Numbered from the stretch's first letter, positions 32,839 to 43,948 are shown. The stretch is DNA of 64,000 nt from Branchipolynoe longqiensis (GCA_030323885.1 CM059192.1:67778785-67842784), one strand, 5' to 3'. The notes: generated by a model from the letters alone, not told the origin. Made by a program: numbers and translations.

Positions 32839-33424
32839 ACGTACAAAAAAAACCCATCAAACAAGATGTGGATGCAATATCTGCAACAGTGACCTCAGAG
32901 CCCAAGTTTCTGTAGATAAGGGCAGGCATCCGATGTAAATGGTCATCGCATTATCTGATTGTAGCAAGAAAAATCAAGCCCGCTCAGTCTAGGCTTATTT
33001 TGAAACTGAATTAAGGAAAACCTGTGAATATAAAGCGATTCATTTCTCCGGATGTATGGGATTGTTCCTTTTGATATGCATTTCTTTGTTTCTTTGTTTT
33101 ACTGTTTTGTGCGACCAAAGTATTTATTGGACGTGACACGGAATATTACCTCTGCAAGGAATATGTGCCACATCCTGGCATTATTCTATCACTATGAATT
33201 AGATGCCACATAATTAGGGCATGATATATAAATTGATAACTGAATGTGTCAAAGTGTATGTGTCGTGACTGCACTAGCTGGGGTGAGAATTTGGGATAAG
33301 TAAGAGGATCATGAGCAATAATTGACAGTACATGCAGCACGTTACCAGCCACTGTCATCTTGTCGAGTTGAGCCCGCACACTCGTGATCTCGACATACTG
33401 CACTCGTCATATACTCTAGATACT
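32839..33424. other. Non-coding, no recognised feature
   Basis: Nothing supported. Confidence 0.5.
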
Positions 33425-33715
33425 GGACAGGATGGCTTGGTGGTTAGAATATATGCTTCCTTTGCTAGAGGTAGTGGGTGCTATCCCCAGCCGAGTCAAA
33501 TAGAAGACTGTGCAAAATTGGTACTTGTTTCTTACATTAGGCAGAACTGAGATCAGACACTACCAAGTACCAGTGTCTAATTTGACTGTGTGTGATATTG
33601 CATCATCGCAACAATGTCGGACCACACTACAATGCCACAATGCGAACACTGTTAAAATTCCTTGCTAATTTTGAAATGATCAGAGATGTTGGGATATAAA
33701 CCTCCCGTCCTATGC
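33425..33715 (+). mobile_element. Divergent tRNA-derived SINE, possible distinct family
   Basis: Head GGACAGGATGGCTTGGTGGT (box A-like) and GCTATCCCCAGCCGAGTCAA, then a body with only patchy similarity to family A (AAAATTGGTACTTGTTTC, TGTGTGATATTGCATCATCG, GAGATGTTGGGATATAAAC). Same architecture, low identity: an old copy or a sister family. Confidence 0.6.
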
Positions 33716-33837
33716 TCTGATGGCCCCCAGGCAGCATGCTAGAATGAAATTATTAGCTCTTTGGTGGCTGGCTGTACATGGAATTGATTCGCGCTATGTG
33801 GAACAGGCTACTCCTGCTTGGCTGAGTATCCCACACG

Positions 33838-33907
33838 CAGAAATGTGCACAGATGTTACACAGGTGGTACATTTACTTCTGCTTTCTGTGGTTGTTCCTT
33901 ACTTGCA
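33838..33907. repeat. Direct repeat left of the SINE at 33908
   Basis: ATGTGCACAGATGTTACACA and GGTGGTACATTTACTTCTGC recur just beyond the SINE at 34229-34296 with about 85% identity. Confidence 0.85.
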
Positions 33908-34228
33908 GACCAGACGGGATGGCCGAATGAGTTGAGCGTCCGTCTCCTGTTTTAGTAGATCATGGGATTCGAACCCACAGATTTGAATCATGGTCAAGTC
34001 AAACCAATGACGTAACAATTTATATTTGTCGCTTCCTCATCATTATTGGGATAGGGCAAGGACTGGTTGGTTCAGTGTCAGGATAATGTGACTGATTTGG
34101 ATATCAGGCCATAGTGCTGGCAGCCTGGTCTCCCAGTGGGGCAGCACTATAAAGTCACCATGAGTGCGCACTGACACAAGTCGGAACCCACCATCCTGAT
34201 ATGTTGCCAGGACGTAACACAGAACCAA
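33908..34228 (+). mobile_element. Family A SINE between long direct repeats
   Basis: Head CAGACGGGATGGCCGAATGA, the extra ATTCGAACCCACAGATTTG block, body, and a 3' end with a small deletion (CCTGATATGTTGCCAGGACG). Both flanks are the same 68-bp sequence, far longer than a normal target duplication. Confidence 0.9.
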
Positions 34229-34296
34229 CCGCGCAGACATGTGCACAGACGCTACACAGGTGGTACATTTACTTCTGCGGTTGTTCCCTGCTTGCG
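34229..34296. repeat. Direct repeat right of the SINE at 33908
   Basis: Second copy of the 33838-33907 sequence; differs by a six-base TTTCTG deletion and point changes. Confidence 0.85.
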
Positions 34297-34499
34297 TACC
34301 TGACCCTTAGTGCACAGGTGAGCTGTTTCTGGTGTGCTCTCCTCACTGAGTCATCTGCACCCTGCAGGCATACGCCATTTACTATGCGTTGCGATTTATG
34401 TACACATTTCCAACTCTGACACCCCTACCGGTGTTGGCTCCCACCCCACACATCAACACCCCCCCCCCCCCCTCCCCCGCTTCCCCCCTCCCCAACGAG

Positions 34500-34925
34500 T
34501 GGCTCATCCTCAAGGTCAGTTACTCTTGGATGGGCCAACTCTTGAGGCCAGTTACTCTTGGTGGCAATTTTGCAGAACAGTTTAATCTTGATTCCAACTT
34601 TACTGGCCAGTTACTTGTGGTGCTAACTTTGCAGACTAGTTAGTATTTGTGCCAATTTTGCAGTCCAGTTAGTCTTGGTGCCAACTTTGCAGGCCAGTTA
34701 CTTTTGGTGCCAACTTCGAAATCCACTTAATCTGGGGGTGTCCACTTTGCAGGCCAATTACTCTTATATGTGGTCACTTTGCAAGCCAATTACTCTTGTT
34801 GCCAACTTTGCATGCCAGTTACTTAGAAATGCCCACTTTGAAAGCCATTTAATCTGGGGATGACCAAGTTGCAAGCCAGTTTCAGTTGGAGGGTGGCCAC
34901 ATTGCAAACCATTACTCGTGGAGGT
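34500..34925. repeat. Degenerate 29-30-bp repeat (CCAACTTTGCAGGCCAGTTA)
   Basis: About fourteen degenerate units of the type GGCCAGTTACTCTTGGTGC plus CAACTTTGCA. An older, eroded minisatellite compared with others here. A poly(C) tract precedes it at 34459-34474. Confidence 0.85.
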
Positions 34926-35872
34926 GCTCAGTCTGTGACCTACCATTCAGCTTTTGGAAGTTGGTTCACTTTCTACAGTCATCAAAAGGATGCAAATGTC
35001 TCCACATTCCCTTGTTAATACTAACCAACTTGGCCTAGGAGCCTAGAAAATGACACATAGACACATGGTGGGAAACATGGTGGTATTTGTATGAAAAAGT
35101 ATATAATATAATTATATATAATATTATATATTGTATGATTATACTATGTCATAATATATGTCCGATTGCAGTGCCGTGTGTAGCCACACACAAACTTATC
35201 GTCCTAAAATTTTGTTTTAAATGTTCCTATTTTCGGTCACGCAATGTTGGCATCTCTGCTATACAAGCAAAGGCGTCTATTTCTATGCGCAGGGCGCTCT
35301 GTGTAGGCCCCCTCCCTCCCCGTGCTGATTACTGCTGCATGCAGCCGCTGGTTGAGAAAATGAGAAATTGCTGGCGGATGACTTGGTTGAGCGATGGCTG
35401 GTGGAGGAAGTGACTCAGCTATCGGCTGACGTGGTACTTTGGAGCGTAACCCTCTCCGCCTTGGAACCCCCCACCCCCACACATACACATGCACACCACC
35501 CTAACCTAACCTTAGAACTACGCCCAGCCAGGCTCCTCCAGGCATGGAAAGGGCGCCATTTTTATTTTGTGATTGTTGGTTTTTGTTTCTTTTTTTTAAC
35601 TATTTTTCTCTCCCAAACTTGTAAACAAAATTCTGTGTTAATAAAAATATTTTAAAACTATTTTTAAAAAAAACACAGTACGGCGTTAGTCAAACCGTCC
35701 AGCGTCCAGATACTCCTAGTTGAGTTGTAAGTGGGGACGGGGGGGGGGGGGGGGGGGCAGAGAAAAGAAAGGAAGCAAAGGACAAATATAAAATTGTAAA
35801 TGATCTGTAAAATAAAGAAGTTAAATGAACACCGCGCACACAGTAGGGTATTATTGGATGTTGGTCATAGGT
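34926..35872. other. Non-coding; poly(G) at about 35738-35758
   Basis: An A/T-rich patch (35100-35160) and a G homopolymer; no gene or element recognised. Confidence 0.5.
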
Positions 35873-36275
35873 AGATAAAAGATTCACCCTGTACTTACAG
35901 TACAGGGTTGAAAACCAACCCATTAGAAAAGCTGGCGAAGAATTTCAATATGTAACTGAGCTGGTAAATTCTTAATTTAAGAAGCACAATATATTCTTTA
36001 TGTACGTCTTCATATTTACCCTCTACTTTTGAGTTGGAAAATATAATAAAACATATACTTTAATGCAATTTAAAAGTGATATCGACGGCGTTCTCTGGCC
36101 GCCATCTTGTCTTTTTGCATTTTCTCCCATTTCACCAACTCTGTGTTGATATCAGTAACCATTTGACACTGGTGCCAGGCATTCTACTTCCTGTCCATAC
36201 TAAAGCTATTTTCGCCGTCTTTACACTACATTGTCATTCACCCGTGTACTACAAGTACCAGGTGAATCTTTTATC
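35873..36275. mobile_element. MITE with AGATAAAAGATTCACC inverted ends, complete copy
   Basis: AGATAAAAGATTCACC at the left and GGTGAATCTTTTATCT at the right, flanked by AGGT on both sides. Interior includes CATTAGAAAAGCTGGCGAAG and GCCGCCATCTTGTCTTTTTG. A truncated, opposite-orientation copy is at 20190-20558. Superfamily unknown. Confidence 0.8.
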
Positions 36276-36644
36276 TAGGTCGTAGCATGCGTGATGGAAG
36301 TGTGTGTGTGTGGGGGGGGGGGGGTCGGCAGCTGGAAATGTGTGCCTCTTTACTGACGGTTTACCTACCATTTGTCGACTACAGTCACTGCATTGCTGGT
36401 ACCGGGTGACTTTCTATTGCTGCACGGTACACTGCCCCGTCTGCTTCTCTCCACAGGCAACACTCTTATGCTCAATACTAATCTAGCACTGGCGTGGATG
36501 AATCACCGGGTGGGGGAGGGAGGGGGGAGGGAGGTTGGAGGGTGGTGGAGGGGAAACTATGCTTCACCACTGGTAATGAACAGGTTCTAGAAATCATATG
36601 CTCGCCAATCATCTGTCCCTGTAACACCCGCCTTGATGGGTGTT
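36276..36644. other. Non-coding; poly(G) near 36312-36324
   Basis: Nothing else supported. Confidence 0.5.
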
Positions 36645-36769
36645 GTTGATTATGATTATTATGATGATGATGGTGTTAGTATTAGTACTATTAGTATTAC
36701 TACTGAGACTACTATTGCTGCGATTACTTTTGCTGCGATTACTTTTGCTGAGGACCAGACCGCGAGACG

Positions 36770-37168
36770 GGATGGCCAAATGAGTTGAGCACCCGTCTCC
36801 TGTTTTGGTAGGTCGTGGGATTTGAACCCACAGGTTCAAACCATCGTTGAGTCAAACCAATGGCTTAAAAATGTATGCTTGTCGCTTCTTAGCTAGGTAG
36901 ATGCTCGGCATTATTAGAATAGGCAAGGCCTGGTTGGCCCAATGTCAGGATAATGGGACTGAGTGGGACATCCCCGTCCTGATATGACCTTAGATGTTGC
37001 TAGGACGTAAAACAACAACAAACAAACGAGTGGGACATCGGGTCATGGTGCTGGTGGCATGGTCTCCCAGTGGGGCAGCACTATTAAGTCGCCATGAGTG
37101 TGCACTGTCACACGTCGATACCCGTCCTGATATGACCGTAGATGTTGCCAAGATGTAAAACTCCAGCA
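36770..37168 (+). mobile_element. Family A SINE carrying a micro-SINE insertion
   Basis: Head GACGGGATGGCCAAATGAGT, box B region, body, 3' end GACCGTAGATGTTGCCAAGA. The body is broken at 36973-37027 by a 55-bp copy of the SINE 3' end. Confidence 0.9.
36973..37027 (+). mobile_element. Micro-insertion of the SINE 3' end (55 bp) within a SINE
   Basis: Begins CCCGTCCTGATATGACC, ends AACAACAACAAACAAAC. A perfect 12-bp duplication GAGTGGGACATC lies at 36961-36972 and 37028-37039. Removing one copy restores the usual SINE body (GAGTGGGACATCGGGTCATG). Confidence 0.9.
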
Positions 37169-37311
37169 ACCAGCCTACTATTGCTGAGACGACTATTGCT
37201 GAGACTACTATTGCTTATGCTAATATTGCTGATACTACTATTGCTGATACTACTATTGTTGAGACTACTATTGCTGAGACTACTATTGCTGATACTACTA
37301 TTGCTGATACT

Positions 37312-37605
37312 CATCATCATCATCATCATGCTGTCGGTCGCGATGCGACAAAGACTGCTTTCATTACTTGACTGCCGCTCTCCATTTAGCTCTCTGCTGT
37401 GAGAGTTGCGTCCATGTCAGTCTTAATGTCTCTCAGCTTCAGGTTTTGTACATTTCATGAAAGCTGCCTGCAAAAGTGTTGAAGTGCTGCTGGCTTTTGC
37501 AAGTTACCAGCGGCACTCTCTCGGGGAGCAAATAGAGGTTTCACACTGGCAAGAACATGTCAAGACAGGCGCAAGAACATGTCAAGACAGGCGCAAAACT
37601 ATTTG
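37312..37605 (-). mobile_element. Retroelement C copy (ATG)n-tailed, 5'-truncated
   Basis: Starts (CAT)n then GCTGTCGGTCGCGATGCGAC, matching the complement of the 3' end of 41310-41757. A 22-bp stretch (CAAGAACATGTCAAGACAGG) is duplicated. It ends inside the element's middle, so it is 5'-truncated. Inserted in the 15-bp array. Confidence 0.85.
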
Positions 37606-37751
37606 TTGCTGATACTACTATTGCTTATACTACTATTGCTTATACTACTATTGCTGATGCTACTATTGCTGATGCTACTATTGCTGAGGCTACTATTGCT
37701 GTACTTCCTCCTTCCTCTTGTTTGTGCTTTCCCCGTTGTTCTCCACCTCGC

Positions 37752-37793
37752 GTACACGTACACGTACACGTACACGTACACGTATACCACGTG
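37752..37793. repeat. (GTACAC)n microsatellite
   Basis: About seven hexamers. Confidence 0.92.
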
Positions 37794-38175
37794 GCTGCCA
37801 GACGGCGAGGGTTAAGCATCCAACCCCATTGCACTCCAACCCCATATCGCAGACAAAACGGCCACAAAGCCGCGGTCACTCAGACGCATGCTATTAATAG
37901 CCCCACCCCAGACGGTAGCACGTGACCTCAGCGAGGACGCCGGTGGCAGGACGCGCGCAGCAACAAAGGTAGTCACGATGGGAGGCAGGTTTAATTGAGA
38001 TATTAATCATACCGTCAGCTGTGGTGATGGGAGAGCGCCCGCCCCTCAACCATCTCTTACACACGCCACAGACGCACGGACCTCCGGGCACACTTGAAGC
38101 TGTAAACAGCAAATTTTCAAAACCAAAACAATTATCTGATTTGATTTGACATATCTAACTTATATGGTGGTGCAT
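37794..38175. other. Non-coding, no recognised feature
   Basis: Nothing supported. Confidence 0.5.
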
Positions 38176-38179
38176 TTAA

Positions 38180-38523
38180 AGTTGCATAGTCCGATGGTTT
38201 TGAATTTCTGTATTTTTTCTGAGATAAATATATTAGATCGATCACTAGTATCTACTTTACATTAGTTTAAAGTTACTTTTATTTTAAATGGTAAATATTT
38301 GAGATATTTTGAGTGAAAACATGAAAAAGTAGTTTTGGCAAGCTCGCCAAAACTGACACCATAGACTTCTGCAGTAACAGGATCTGTTAAATTGACTCAG
38401 TATTGCCTTATATGCAGAAACAAATGCTTAATAAGTGCATCATTATCTAAGTTAGATATGTAAAATCAAATCTAGATAATTGGTTTAATTTTGAAAATTT
38501 GATATTTCATAGGACTATGCAGC
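38180..38523. mobile_element. piggyBac-like MITE with TTAA on both sides
   Basis: TTAA (38176-38179) AGTTGCATAGTCCGATGG to GGACTATGCAGCT TTAA (38524-38527). The interior contains GCAAGCTCGCCAAAACTGAC and ACAAATGCTTAATAAGTGCA, shared with copies at 52588 and 59352. Confidence 0.85.
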
Positions 38524-38650
38524 TTTAAGCATTTGTATAGAAATATTACCATTATAGTTATATAGGAAGGTCACCGTGCATTACATGGGTCACAGGAGTC
38601 TGAGAATCTCATCATGTTTAATTGTTGTCAGACTACGAACAAAATTAACC

Positions 38651-38651
38651 A

Positions 38652-38711
<60 letters not shown>

Positions 38712-38712
38712 C
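38651..38712. repeat. (GCAC)n microsatellite
   Basis: About fifteen ACGC tetramers, the same repeat class as (GTGC)n at 1289 in the opposite orientation. Confidence 0.93.
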
Positions 38713-38786
38713 ATATACATATATATTTTAATACAACAGCTTAAATTAATTTTTCTCCTACACAATCCCCTTTTATTTAATCAAAT

Positions 38787-38925
38787 AGTTATATCAGGAC
38801 AGGTACTGGCTTATGACTTAATAGTAGTCCTGCCCAACTGGAAGACCAAGCTGCCGCCACCATGTCCCGATTTCCCACTGTCACCTTATCCTGATACTGA
38901 GCTAACCAGTCGATGTCTAGAAATC
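38787..38925 (-). mobile_element. Old family A SINE relic, minus strand
   Basis: ATATCAGGACAGGTACTGGC, GATTTCCCACTGTCACCTTA and CCTGATACTGAGCTAACCAG follow family A order on the complement but with many substitutions and deletions. Confidence 0.7.
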
Positions 38926-38986
38926 AATAAAGTGCCCAAGAGCCTACTTTTTGTCGCCGTTAGTCAAGTGGTACTTGCTTATGGTG

Positions 38987-40220
38987 CTGTCACATTACGA
39001 CGCATCGCGCAAACGTACGCCGACGTATGTGATTTTGTGCCGCTACGTCGGGATATGTCGTTGTGTGTTAGGCGCTCGTTGGTATATGTCAATGTATGTC
39101 CACATTCGTTGAGATATGGCATCGCACGTCAAGGGGGGTCGGCAAAGTTTTGTGCATGCACAAAACTTTCGACATACGACAACGTTCGACAACGTGTGGA
39201 TTTTACGTCCGTTGTACGTTATGTATGCGTTAGGCGTATGTCGATGTACGTTAAACATATGTTAGTCAAATGTTGTTCACTATGTTGCACTACATTGACC
39301 TACTTTAAAGGCAGTGGGAACATACAGTCCGTGTGCTGACAACGTATGGATAACGTAGGTCTAATGTATGTCTAACATAGTCTAACCTACGTCTAACATA
39401 GTCTAACATACGTTTAGCATTTCTCCAGCGTGTCTTGACGTATGTAACCTATAGTAAAATATTCTGATAATGATGCATTAGTGGGGGGATGCAAATGATC
39501 TATTTGTGAAACAGGTATACATGGCCAGGTGCATAGATGTAGTTGCTGGTGGTGCTTGGTTGATTGGTAAATAGACATTGTGGTGCTAGTAAGATAGTGT
39601 GTAAGGGGCACTCAGAGCCCTACCCACTACCCCCTCCCCCCTCCGTTAGTCAGGATCACCACACTCAGCTCAAGGCAGGTGGTGGCCAGAGGAGCCACAC
39701 AGCTTGGTGTTGGTGGGAAGATCACTGTAACCATGGGGACCAGGAATGCCTGTTTCTCATTGGTGGAGCTAGAAATGCTTGTTTCTCATTGGGAGAATGG
39801 GGTGGGGTGATACACTATACTGGATCCATGTACCATATAAATAAAAAAAACTGAGAGTTTGACCCTCTCTCTTCTTTCACTCTTTATACTCTTTCTTTCT
39901 CTTTGCCTGCATTGATTTCACTATATCCTGCCTACACAACCACATATTCGAGCCATGGACTTTACAACGCGTAGTTCTGGCAATCGAATAACGTATATTA
40001 CGTTCACCGGCGTTCTGTGAACGTACCGTGAGCGTAATTTGAGCATTTCTAGCCGGAAGGTACGTTAGCCATACGTTGGTCATGCGTTGGCCATAAGCTG
40101 TGTATATGGTATGTATATGTCCAACTTTCCCCTCACGCCGAAAAGTTTGACGCTTCTTGATGTAAAAAAGTGATTTTATGCATTGGCGGAGCGCTGGCAA
40201 GATGCGTCGTAATGTGACAG
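38987..40220. mobile_element. CTGTCACATTACGACGC-ended element (copy 3), 1.2 kb
   Basis: Perfect 20-bp inverted ends: CTGTCACATTACGACGCATC at 38987 and its complement ending at 40220. Each arm (about 39000-39430 and 39990-40200) consists largely of ACGT-containing words (CGTATGTC, AACGTACG, ACGTTC). The central 500 bp is ordinary sequence and encodes no recognisable transposase. A copy of the arm motif GTGCATGCACAAAAC occurs near 39150. Confidence 0.8.
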
Positions 40221-40406
40221 GGCAATTACTATATTGTTTGAGGACCCTTGGTGGACCACCGTCCCAGTGGGGTGGGACAACATATTGTCCGGGTAGATGG
40301 GTGATGCAGAGACTGTCTGGTCATACATAGTTTCTTATGTGCTTTAGAAGGCTGTTATTTTCTCTGTGCAATACTTTAGTCTGCCAAACCACATCCCTAC
40401 CACACA

Positions 40407-40690
40407 GCACCACTTTCACCTTCAAAACACCACCTCTTTCACCTTCAAAACACCGCTGCTTTCACCTTCAAAACACCACCACCACTGCTTTCACCTTCAA
40501 AACATCACCGCTTTCACCTTCAAAACACCACCGCTCTCACCTTCAAAACACCACCACTTTCACCTTCAAAACACCACCGCGTTCACCTTCAAAACACCAC
40601 CGCATTCACCTTCAAAACACCATCGCTTTCACCTTCAAAACACCACCGCTTTCACCTTCAAAACAACACCGCTTTCACCTTCAAATCACC
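40407..40690. repeat. 23-bp ACCTTCAAAACACCACCGCT minisatellite
   Basis: About twelve units of TTCACCTTCAAAACACCACC. Confidence 0.92.
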
Positions 40691-41288
40691 GCTGCCACCA
40701 CCACCACCACCACCACCACCACCACCACCACCACCACAACCACCACCACCACAACCACCATCACCACCACCACCTCCACCACCACCACCACCACCACCAC
40801 CTTCACCACCACCACCTTCACCACCACCACCACCACCAACACCACCACCACCTTCACCTTCACCTCCACCACCTTCACCACCTTCACCACCACCACCTTC
40901 ACCACCTTCATCTTCTTCACCTTCATCTTCTTCACCTTCATCTTCTTCACCTTCTTCACCTTCACCACCTTCTTAACCTTCACCACCTTCACCACCTTCA
41001 CCACCTTCTTCACCTTCTACACCTTCTTCACCTTCACCACCACCACCTTCACCTTCACCACCACCTTCACCTTCACCACCACCTTCACCTTCACCACCAC
41101 CTTCACCACCACCACCACCACCTTCACCATCACCTTCACCACCACCTTCACCTTCACCTTCACCACCACCTTCACCTTCACCACCACCTTCACCACCACC
41201 TTCACCTTCTTCACCTTCACCACCACCTTCACCACCACCACCTTCACCACCTTCACCTTCACCACCTTCACATTCACCTTCACCACTT
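40691..41288. repeat. (ACC)n / (CCTTCACCA)n satellite
   Basis: Starts as pure ACC and becomes mixtures of TTCACC and ACC, with a CTTCATCTTCTTCAC section at 40905-40960. Thr/Phe, His/Leu and Val/Lys frames are artefacts. Confidence 0.94.
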
Positions 41289-41309
41289 GGCCCTCCCTAC
41301 CAAGCCCAA

Positions 41310-41757
41310 TTAGCAGGTATTGCAGGTATAGCAATACCTCAGGTAGTTTGACGCCCCTGCCCTGCAGAGTTGTAAACCACTGCCTTGTGGTACAGGTTCT
41401 TGACAGAACCGAAGGCTAAGGGAGCAAACCCTGAACAGAAAACCATGTTACTGTGGCAGCATTAAGGGCGGTATGGAACTCCCAACATCTCCCGATCAGC
41501 CACTTCAGGGACAAATAGTTTTGCGCCTGTCTTGACATGTTCTTGCCGGTGTGAAACCTCTATTTACTCCCCGAGAGAGTGCCGCTGGTAACTTGCAAAA
41601 GCCAGCAGCACTTCAACACTTTTGCAGGCAGCTTTCCTGAAATGTACAACCACACAAAACACCATACCGGCCCGGTCGTCGCCCGGGTTTAGGAGAGCGG
41701 CAGTCAAGTAATGAAAGCAGTCTTTGTCGCATCGCGACCGACGGCATGATGATGATG
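41310..41757 (+). mobile_element. Retroelement C, 448 bp, with 11-bp target duplication
   Basis: Flanked by perfect ACCAAGCCCAA repeats (41299-41309 and 41758-41768). Runs from CAGGTATTGCAGGTATAGC to a 3' tail of (ATG)n after GCATCGCGACCGACGGC. It shares its 5' boundary with the copy at 50284 and so looks like a full-length non-autonomous retroposon. I do not see clear tRNA A/B boxes; promoter origin unknown. Confidence 0.88.
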
Positions 41758-41939
41758 ACCAAGCCCAACCTCACCCTGCCACAACTGTAATAGCCAGTAA
41801 ATACCTCCCCCCCCCCCCTCACGGTGCACCATGTGTAATCACCCGTGCTACGCACACATTTGTCCACCCAATCGTTTGCAGACCATTGCACTAGACCTAC
41901 CCAAGTACCAATTACTATCTTCCTAAGCCCTAACCCCGC

Positions 41940-42612
41940 TATCACATCACACCATCACATCACACCATCACATCACATCACATCACACCACACCATCACA
42001 CCACACCATCACACCACACCACACCACACCATCACACCACACCATCACACCACACCACCATCACACCACCATCACATCACACCACACCACACCATCACAT
42101 CACATCACACCACCATCACATCACACCACCATCACATCACACCACACCACACCATACCATCACACCATACCACACCATCACGCCACCACGCCACACCACA
42201 CCATCACGCCACACCATCACACCACACAACACAAACACCACACCATCACACCACCCACCACCACCACCACCACCACCACCACCACCACCACCACCACCAC
42301 CACCACCACCACCACCACCACCACCACCACACCACACCACACCACCCCACACCACACCACCAGACCACACCACCAGACCACACCACCACCACCACACCAC
42401 CACCACACCACCACCACACCACCACCACCACACCACCACACAACACACCACCACACACACACAACACCACCACACCACCACACCACCACACCACCACACT
42501 ACCACACCACCACACCACCACCACACTACCACACCACCACACCACCACACCACCACACCACCACACCACCACACCACCACACTACCACACTACCATACCA
42601 CCACACCACCCA
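41940..42612. repeat. (CACCATCACA)n / (CAC)n satellite
   Basis: About 670 bp of CACCA, CATCA and CACACCA units, with a pure (CAC)n block at about 42256-42328. Confidence 0.94.
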
Positions 42613-42935
42613 GCCCACTTTGACCTAGTCCCTCACGGATGCACCTTTACTACGCTGCGCCGGACGGTCGGCTGTGCTGAGGCCGGGTGCAGGTGGGTGG
42701 GACCAGTGTATAGCATCCCACGTGCCCTGACTGCGGCCACCAGGTGTTGCTGAAACCTACAGGCGGTCTGGCTGATTTAGAAATGGTGTTTTGTAGGGTG
42801 GGTTACGGTACGGGTTGGGCGATAATTATGCGTCACTCAGCGTATAGAACGCCCCCCCCCCCCCTTCGCCCCTCACACACAGAGGCACGCACACACACAT
42901 ATATAATATATACACACACATATATATACACACAC
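42613..42935. other. Non-coding; poly(C) near 42853-42864 and (ACACATATAT) at 42891-42938
   Basis: Nothing coding supported. Confidence 0.55.
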
Positions 42936-42938
42936 ATA

Positions 42939-43565
42939 AGCCCCGTTCATACACACACCTTAAGTCGCCTCAACTAATTCGCCTTGTCTAGTTCGGTTCA
43001 CATTGGCCTTGTGGACGCGACGCTGAAGCGGATTAGGGCTGAGTCGATGCATCTAGTTCACCTCAAGTAAACCACGTCGCGAGGTAGTATATATGAAGCG
43101 AACTAGCTTAAGTCGGCGCATCTTGCTTGTGTGGACGGTAGCAGTTTACTTGAAGCGGCTTAAGCATGTCACACGCATGCGCAGTCGAGACCTGAGTTTG
43201 TTGACTTTCCAGTCGATCAAAAGTGCATATTATATAATTTGGTCTATGAAACCACTAGCTGTGCACAGGTATTTTTTTCATCATTTATTTATAGGTTTTC
43301 ACTGCCCAGCAGAAGTTTTGAGCCTTCCAAAACAATACGACTCAGTCTATACATATCTAGGTCGAACCCACACTCTCTCGTGGCGATGTCGACTAACCGA
43401 AAGTGGTGCTAGTTAGTATGGACTTGCTCATGTGCAGATATCGATTTCCGGATTAAACCGGCCCAAGCACTGGATGTGTGGATACGACACACTTTCACGC
43501 CTAGTTCGCCTCATCTAGTTCGCCTTCCCTAGTTCGGCCTGAAGTTGTGCTGTATGAACGGGGCT
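42939..43565. mobile_element. Harbinger-like MITE with CTAGTTCGCC subterminal repeats
   Basis: Ends AGCCCCGTTCATACA and TGTGCTGTATGAACGGGGCT, flanked by ATA on both sides (42936-42938, 43566-43568). Subterminal words CTAGTTCGCC, CTTGTCTAGTTCGG and AAGTCGCCTC recur inward from both ends. 627 bp, no transposase. Confidence 0.75.
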
Positions 43566-43948
43566 ATAGATACACACATAGATACACACACAGACAAATG
43601 CACACAAAGACACCGCGCACACAAACTTGGGTTGGGGCATGCGAAGAGATGCCAAGTCTCTCGATTTAGCGAGAGAGATCCCAAAAATATAGCAAAATGA
43701 CCCAAATCTCCCGATTTCCCATTTTTAATTGTTATTCTCCCACCTACAATGATTCCAGCTTGTTTTAAAAAAATGAGAAGGATTTACACATTTTTCATGA
43801 TGCACCGTAATGCACCATTTGTATCACTTTTTTAAATTGTCCGGGGAGCCCGCCCCCCACCCCTCTCCTTCACCCTCCCCGCTTCAATCACGATATTTCT
43901 CTTTATTTACAATTTGTGTATTAGGGAGATCTCCCCGTTGACACACCA
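43566..43948. other. Non-coding; GAGAGAGATC/TCTCTCGAT inverted motifs at 43650-43690
   Basis: ACTCTCTCGATTTAGCGAGAG-like hairpin, origin unclear. Otherwise nothing supported. Confidence 0.45.

Larger units (their letters stand above)
36645..37712. repeat. 15-bp TACTATTGCTGAGAC array split by two retroposons
   Basis: ACTACTATTGCTGAGACTAC units occur at about 36700-36760, 37186-37312 and 37606-37712. A SINE (36770-37168) and a second retroelement (37312-37605) lie between. The three array pieces were once continuous. Confidence 0.88.

Noticed and set aside
40337..42753. Thr/Phe-, His/Leu- and Thr/His-rich frames of 300 or more residues
   Set aside because: (ACC)n, (TTCACC)n and (CACCAT)n arrays; no family similarity.
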